From assembly GCA_963803155.1 (NCBI GenBank), contig CAWDMN010000116.1, positions 1 through 10,918 of the forward strand: 10,918 nt of DNA, in the 5' to 3' direction. How positions within the stretch are numbered: the first letter of the stretch is position 1; every line of letters starts with the position of its first letter. The translations under genes were made by a program, and so were the position numbers. The notes beneath the pieces were generated by a model, which saw only the letters and a list, made by a program, of their open reading frames with translations, was not told the origin of the DNA and ran no database searches. Origin of the DNA: CAWDMN01 sp963803155 (GTDB lineage Bacteria; Acidobacteriota; Terriglobia; Versatilivoradales; Versatilivoraceae). Below are positions 6,640 through 10,918 of this stretch, piece after piece.

Positions 6640-7485
6640 TTACGAAATTGCATCACACATCCGCGCAACCTGCGCGCTTTCCCGGACATCATGCACCCGG
6701 ACGATGTGCGCTCCCCGTAAAATGGCCGCCGCGACGCAAGCCAGGCTTCCCGCCAGCCGTTCCTCCACGGGAAGATCCAGAATTTTGCCGACAAAAGATT
6801 TGCGGGAAGCCCCCACTAGAATCGGCATTCGGAATTTGGCCAATCGGTCAATTCTTCTTAACAAAATCAAATTGTCTTCGGCTTGTTTCCCAAAACCGAG
6901 TCCAGGGTCCAGCAAAATTCTCTGCCGCGAAATGCCCGATTGGAGGGCAGTTCGCAGGGAAGAAGCCAATCCCCTCCGCACGGATTCCCAAATGCTTTTC
7001 AAGGGCGGCAGTCCATGCATTTTTTCCGGACGGCCGCGAGAGTGCATCAGAATAATGCCGCCGCGGCGTTTTCGAACAACTTCGGCCATGGCCCGATCGA
7101 AACGCAATCCGCTAATATCGTTTACCAGGTCAGCGCCCCGCTCAAAAGCGGCGTCGGCCACCCGGCTTTTATAGGTGTCAACCGAGAGAGGCACCTTGAG
7201 TTTTCCGGCCAACTGTTCCAAGACCGGCAAAAGACGCCGCAGTTCCTCTTCCACCGGCAATATTTCCGAGTGTGGCGGCCGGGTGGATTCAGCTCCAATG
7301 TCAATCAAGTCCGCCCCTTCCGCTTCCATCTGCAGGGCGCGTTCTACGGCTTGTCCTATCCGGTAAAAGCGATTGCCGTCCGAGAAAGAATCAGGAGTCA
7401 CATTTAGAATGCCCATCACCAAGGTTCGGTGTCCGGTCTCCAGAGTGCCGGAAGGGAGCAGTATTTGGAATCGAGCGCGACGCAT
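6640..7485 (-). CDS. folP: Dihydropteroate synthase
   Basis: Condenses p-aminobenzoate with hydroxymethyl-dihydropterin pyrophosphate in folate synthesis; target of sulfonamides. The 281-residue protein shows both family signatures: MGILNVTPDSFSDG (24-37) and GADLIDIGAESTRP (57-70). It also has SVDTYK (101-106), VNDISG (121-126), LDPGLGFGK (192-200), GASRKSF (225-231) and RVHDV (263-267). Asn, Asp, Ser-Arg-Lys and His positions for pterin and phosphate binding are present, so it should be active. ATG 7485 is chosen because about 23 residues precede the first signature as usual; no strong ribosome site is visible, but the start is only 21 bp after the ftsH stop, suggesting co-transcription and perhaps coupling. 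Confidence 0.97.
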   Translation of the reverse strand: MRRARFQILLPSGTLETGHRTLVMGILNVTPDSFSDGNRFYRIGQAVERALQMEAEGADLIDIGAESTRPPHSEILPVEEELRRLLPVLEQLAGKLKVPLSVDTYKSRVADAAFERGADLVNDISGLRFDRAMAEVVRKRRGGIILMHSRGRPEKMHGLPPLKSIWESVRRGLASSLRTALQSGISRQRILLDPGLGFGKQAEDNLILLRRIDRLAKFRMPILVGASRKSFVGKILDLPVEERLAGSLACVAAAILRGAHIVRVHDVRESAQVARMCDAIS

Positions 7486-7506
7486 ATATTCACACCGGCA
7501 CTTATT

Positions 7507-9426
7507 TTAAGCTGGAGCGGGATTCTCCTTTTGACCGGCCAGGGGGGGAAGAGGGGCCGATGGTGATGGTGTGGCAAGCGGCACAGGCGGCGGGGAAGAC
7601 CCTTCCAGCGGTTGGGGACTGGTCTGGTTTTGCGACTTCAGAGGTTTGTTTTGAATGAGAAGCTTAATTTCAAGGGCATCCAAAACCTCGCGTTCCAACA
7701 AAGCAAGAGCGATACGTTGCAGGGTCTCCGCATTCTCACCCAGAATGTTCCGGGCCGTCTCGTATCCTTCATCGACGATCCGCTTAATTTCCTGATCGAT
7801 TTTAATGGCGGTATCTTCGCTATAATCCCGATGTTGGGCAATTTCCCGGCCCAGAAAGATTTGCTCTTCCTTTTTGCCGAAAGTCAACGGTCCCAAGGCC
7901 GACATGCCATAATCGCAAACCATCCGCCTCGCCAGTTCGGTAGCCTGTTCTATGTCGTTACCGGCGCCCGTGGTCATATGTTCAAGGAACAACTCCTCGG
8001 CTACCCTCCCGCCCATCATAATGGCAATCTGTCCCTGCAAGTAGTCGCGAGTGTAGGTATGTTTGTCGTCCACCGGCAATTGCATCGTCACGCCCAGAGC
8101 CATGCCGCGGGGAATAATGGTGACTTTGTGCAATGGATCGGCTTTGGGCAGAATGGAGGCAACCAGGGCATGGCCGGCCTCATGATAAGCGGTGTTTTTC
8201 TTTTCTTCGTCGCTAATGATCAATGATTTGCGTTCTACTCCCATCAGTACTTTGTCTTTGGCGCGTTCGAAGTCCGACATCGAGACGGATTTCTGATTAT
8301 AACGGGCGGCATTCAAGGCGGCTTCATTCACAAGGTTGGCCAAGTCGGCGCCGGAAAAGCCTGGCGTGCCGCGTGCCAACACGGTGACATCCACATCTTC
8401 CGAGAGGGGGATCTTCTTGGTATGCACTTGGAGGATTCCCTCGCGCCCCTTGACGTCCGGACGGGCCACCACCACGCGCCGGTCAAATCGCCCCGGCCGC
8501 AAGAGCGCGGGATCCAGGACATCCGGGCGATTAGTGGCGGCGATCAGAATTACTCCTTCATTGGACTCAAATCCGTCCATCTCGACGAGCAACTGGTTCA
8601 AGGTCTGTTCCCGCTCGTCATGTCCCCCGCCCAAACCCGCGCCTCGATGCCGTCCCACCGCGTCGATTTCATCGATGAATATAATGCACGGCGCGTTCTT
8701 CTTTCCCTGTTCAAAAAGATCGCGCACCCGGCTGGCGCCGACTCCGACGAACATTTCCACGAAATCGGATCCGCTGATGGAGAAAAATGGGACTCCCGCC
8801 TCTCCGGCAATCGCCCGGGCCAACAAAGTCTTTCCCGTTCCGGGAGGGCCGACGAGCAACACTCCCTTGGGAATCCGTCCGCCCAGTTTCTGGAACTTTT
8901 GGGGCTCCTTCAAAAACTCGATGATTTCCTGAAGCTCTTCTTTGGCCTCCTCAACCCCGGCCACATCCTTGAAGGTCGCCTTTTTTTGTTGGGAGGAAAG
9001 CAGCTTGGCGCGGCTCTTCCCGAAGGAGAGCGCTTTGTTGCCGCCGCTTTGCATCTGCCGCATGAAAAAAATCCAGAAGCCGATGAGCAGCACAAAAGGC
9101 GCCCAGGAGATCAGAGCCGCCAGCCAGGGGCTTTGCGAAGGCTCTTTGACTTTGATGTCCACATTTTTTTCACGCAGGATTTTTATCAAGTCCGGATAGT
9201 CCGGAACGGTGGTTTTGAATGCCCCTCCACTTTTATATTCGCCCTTGACCTCGTTGCCGGTAATTTCAATATTTTTGACGTTGGCTTTTTCGACTTCCGA
9301 CATGAAGGTCGAAAAAGTAGTCTCCTGTTCCTTGGCCCCCTGATTCCTCTGAACCACCTGGTAAAGGAGAATTGCGACTACAATTAAACCGACCCAGAAT
9401 AAGAGAGTTTTGGCCGTGGAATTCAA
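7507..9426 (-). CDS. ftsH: ATP-dependent zinc metalloprotease FtsH
   Basis: Membrane-bound AAA+ protease that extracts and degrades misfolded membrane proteins and some short-lived regulators. From the chosen start, 639 residues: membrane segment 1 (about 8-25), a periplasmic domain, membrane segment 2 (about 108-122). The AAA+ module has Walker A GPPGTGKT (193-200), pore-loop segment DFVEMFVGVGA (221-231), Walker B IIFIDEID (248-255) and the second region of homology (297-316). The peptidase has HEAGH (415-419) and the third zinc ligand D491 in GAGNDIEQAT. The frame reaches a TTG at 9453, but TTG 9426 is preferred: GGGAGGT ends 4 bases before it, and it yields MNSTAKTLLFW, the usual family start. 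The C-terminus carries an unusual Pro/Ser-rich tail of about 47 residues (about 593-639). folP follows after 21 bp. Confidence 0.98.
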   Translation of the reverse strand: MNSTAKTLLFWVGLIVVAILLYQVVQRNQGAKEQETTFSTFMSEVEKANVKNIEITGNEVKGEYKSGGAFKTTVPDYPDLIKILREKNVDIKVKEPSQSPWLAALISWAPFVLLIGFWIFFMRQMQSGGNKALSFGKSRAKLLSSQQKKATFKDVAGVEEAKEELQEIIEFLKEPQKFQKLGGRIPKGVLLVGPPGTGKTLLARAIAGEAGVPFFSISGSDFVEMFVGVGASRVRDLFEQGKKNAPCIIFIDEIDAVGRHRGAGLGGGHDEREQTLNQLLVEMDGFESNEGVILIAATNRPDVLDPALLRPGRFDRRVVVARPDVKGREGILQVHTKKIPLSEDVDVTVLARGTPGFSGADLANLVNEAALNAARYNQKSVSMSDFERAKDKVLMGVERKSLIISDEEKKNTAYHEAGHALVASILPKADPLHKVTIIPRGMALGVTMQLPVDDKHTYTRDYLQGQIAIMMGGRVAEELFLEHMTTGAGNDIEQATELARRMVCDYGMSALGPLTFGKKEEQIFLGREIAQHRDYSEDTAIKIDQEIKRIVDEGYETARNILGENAETLQRIALALLEREVLDALEIKLLIQNKPLKSQNQTSPQPLEGSSPPPVPLATPSPSAPLPPLAGQKENPAPA

Positions 9427-9767
9427 TGAAACCTCCCACAATGATCTTCCCAATCATGTAATTTTAATAACTTGTAGCAGTCCACCCTTCAGGCGGACAC
9501 CACCCATTCTTATGTAAAATACCATTTTAGCGTCTTTTTTTCGAATCAAATCGCTTGTACTCGACAAAATGAAAAGAGCCACTCTGAGCATCAAATATTC
9601 AACATGGAGTCTGTTCAACAATCACAGTCGGTTTATTGGCGGGACACGCGGCATTGATTAAAAAACTCGCTTCAAACTATGGGCGCTGATTCTCAGATGT
9701 GTCGCGCCCTTCAAATTGTAGCATTGTGCTAGGAATCATACTTTCTTTACTCGTGGATTCAAACGGC
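9427..9767 (-). other. tilS-ftsH intergenic region (341 bp), ftsH leader
   Basis: No convincing gene. Three inverted repeats are visible. At 9480-9498 the ftsH transcript can fold GUCCGCC-UGAAG-GGUGGAC (7 pairs, one G-U), about 54 nt before the start. At 9515-9529 TAAAAT-ACC-ATTTTA is a perfect 6-3-6 palindrome that includes a possible -10 (TAAAAT), but the best -35 (TTTGAT) is at short 15-bp spacing. At 9681-9709 GGGCGC and GCGCCC are separated by 17 bases; a T6 run lies 13 bases further downstream of tilS, too far for a standard terminator. A promoter for ftsH is likely here but I cannot place it firmly. Confidence 0.4.
9431..9437 (-). promoter_or_regulatory. Ribosome binding site deciding the ftsH TTG start
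   Basis: GGGAGGT on the minus strand is the best Shine-Dalgarno match near this gene and stands 4 bases before TTG 9426. It lies inside the longer frame starting at 9453, whose own start has no comparable site. Confidence 0.65.
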
Positions 9768-10760
9768 TCAAGACGGTTGAGGCGGGTTGGGTGAGAATCT
9801 GACTAAATTACGAGTCCGGTGAACTATGAAATGGCCGGTTTCGATTTTTTTCCCGCATTTTCCTGGGCTTAATAATTCCAGCACCGCGCGGACATGTTTT
9901 AAAGAGGGAAAAGTCCGGGCGGGAGAATAATGCCGCAATATTTCGCGGACCACAACCGCCTGCAATCCAGGGGGCTGCGAAGTCATCTTATCCAAGGGAA
10001 GTTCCACCTTGCCGCATGAAAGGTCCGTTTTGCCAATAAAGGCGTCTGCCAGGATTTTTAATGCTTCTGATTCCTCGCGCAGTGTGTCGGCGGTTTCCAT
10101 GAGAGTGGCGCGAAGATTCGGATTATATTCCTTCTCCAACAAGGGCAGCAAATGATGACGCACGCGGTTGCGCAAATAATCATCCGTCGCATTGGAAGAG
10201 TCTTCCCTCCAGGCGATTTTATTCTCGCGCAGATAGCCCAGGATTTCCTGCCGGCTGGCTTTCAGAAGAGGCCGGATCCAAAGTCCTTCCCGGATGGAGG
10301 AGATTCCGCTCAAACCCGCGGCGCCGCTTCCCCGCAGGAGCCGCATCAAAACAGTTTCCGCTTGATCGTCCCCCGTGTGCCCCAAGGCGATTTTTTGCGA
10401 TTTTATTTTTTGTGCACTTGCCAATAAAAATTCAAAACGAAATTGTCTGGCCCGATCCTCCAAATTTGCGCCGTGTAGTTGGAGCTTATCGTCCCCGCCG
10501 GCGAAAAAATCCAATCCCTTTTTTTGGGCCAGTAGACGGACAAATTCCTCATCTTCATCCGATTCCCGGCCTCTCAACCGGTGATTGTAATGAGCCACAG
10601 CCAACTGGAGATGAAATTGACGAGAAACCTCCGATAGCAGAAAGAGCAATGCCACGGAATCCGCTCCGCCGGAAACCGCAACCAGGACGCTATCTCCGCG
10701 GACGAGCAAATGATGTTGGTTTATCGAACGAATAAATTTTTCGAAAAGTATGCCAGGCAT
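9768..10760 (-). CDS. tilS: tRNA(Ile)-lysidine synthase
   Basis: Modifies C34 of the CAU-anticodon isoleucine tRNA to lysidine so that it reads AUA rather than AUG; essential in most bacteria. The 330-residue protein has the PP-loop ATPase motif SGGADS (30-35), AHYNHRLRG (56-64), GHTGDDQAET (127-136), RPLL (163-166), REDSSN (185-190) and RNRVRHHLLP (197-206). The length is close to the short Aquifex-type enzyme and below E. coli TilS (about 430), so the full C-terminal substrate-binding domains appear to be missing or reduced. The frame reaches TTG 10778, but ATG 10760 is preferred because GGCGGAG ends 4 bases before it. It precedes ftsH in the same direction. Confidence 0.96.
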   Translation of the reverse strand: MPGILFEKFIRSINQHHLLVRGDSVLVAVSGGADSVALLFLLSEVSRQFHLQLAVAHYNHRLRGRESDEDEEFVRLLAQKKGLDFFAGGDDKLQLHGANLEDRARQFRFEFLLASAQKIKSQKIALGHTGDDQAETVLMRLLRGSGAAGLSGISSIREGLWIRPLLKASRQEILGYLRENKIAWREDSSNATDDYLRNRVRHHLLPLLEKEYNPNLRATLMETADTLREESEALKILADAFIGKTDLSCGKVELPLDKMTSQPPGLQAVVVREILRHYSPARTFPSLKHVRAVLELLSPGKCGKKIETGHFIVHRTRNLVRFSPNPPQPS

Positions 10761-10918
10761 GATTCTCCGCCAAAACAACGTCTCGAGTGCTGAGCAAGAA
10801 TGAACTTTGTCTCTGCGCCCTGGGCTTTAATCTCCCCGAATCTTTTTGGATATTCCAAAAATTGCAATGCATCTGGGACTTTGCGTTTAAGTGGTGAGGA
10901 CACATTTGCGAATTCGAG
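10761..10918 (-). other. Region upstream of tilS; possible 3' end of an unrecognised minus-strand frame
   Basis: One minus-strand frame is open from the right edge of the window to a stop at 10721, overlapping the tilS start by 40 bp, and reads about 65 residues, including FLEYPKRFGEIKAQGAETKF. I do not recognise it. It could be the C-terminus of a gene beginning outside the window, or chance coding in the tilS leader. Otherwise I see only the tilS ribosome site at 10765-10770. Confidence 0.2.

Noticed and set aside
6536..7174. 212-codon plus-strand frame starting in the folP-cdaA gap
   Set aside because: Mostly antisense to folP, biased to Arg/Ser/Pro composition typical of a shadow frame, and begins inside the candidate cdaA promoter.
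8422..9387. 321-codon plus-strand frame opposite ftsH
   Set aside because: Antisense to a strongly conserved gene; its product matches no family and the real frame contains every FtsH motif.
9451..9507. 17-codon minus-strand frame that could be an ftsH leader peptide
   Set aside because: No ribosome site and no run of regulatory codons; frames this short are expected by chance.

Overview
The window carries ten protein genes, all from recognisable bacterial families, and no visible rRNA, tRNA, CRISPR array or mobile element. It looks like ordinary chromosome from a Gram-negative bacterium of medium GC. The FtsH N-terminus (starting MNSTAKTLLFW after start correction), the exceptionally canonical FtsH body and the gene order tilS-ftsH-folP-cdaA-cdaR-glmM most resemble Acidobacteriota. 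This placement rests on remembered family resemblance, not on a search; deltaproteobacterial relatives with a similar order remain possible.

Layout from left to right. (1) Positions 1-1762, plus strand: the 3' part of a UDP-sugar pyrophosphorylase (UGPase family), open at the left edge, overlapping a NusG/RfaH-like transcription elongation factor. Both suggest the tail of a surface-polysaccharide or nucleotide-sugar operon. (2) 1827-2747, minus strand: a membrane-anchored M23 (LytM-type) peptidoglycan peptidase with all zinc ligands. (3) 2748-2992: a divergent control region with two Fur-box-like palindromes, one of them a perfect 15-bp 7-1-7 site overlapping a candidate -10 element. (4) 2993-3370, plus strand: a stand-alone CheY-like receiver protein. 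(5) 3437-10760, minus strand: a housekeeping series read right to left as tilS, ftsH, folP, cdaA, cdaR, glmM. ftsH-folP and cdaA-cdaR-glmM are tightly packed; gaps of about 300-340 bp before ftsH and before cdaA probably hold promoters or leader structure.

How the genes fit together. GlmM makes glucosamine-1-phosphate for UDP-GlcNAc, the precursor of peptidoglycan and LPS. CdaA makes the second messenger c-di-AMP, and CdaR is its membrane partner; in Firmicutes CdaR and GlmM both bind and modulate CdaA, so the 3-gene unit links envelope precursor supply to c-di-AMP. FtsH (membrane protein quality control), FolP (folate) and TilS (tRNA-Ile2 lysidine) complete the conserved series. The M23 peptidase and the nucleotide-sugar enzyme add to the envelope theme.

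I found no clear sign of an undescribed system. The points most worth a second look are the paired Fur-like operators between the peptidase and receiver genes, a GntR/FadR-like palindrome over the candidate cdaA promoter, and a NusG paralogue at the end rather than the start of its apparent operon.
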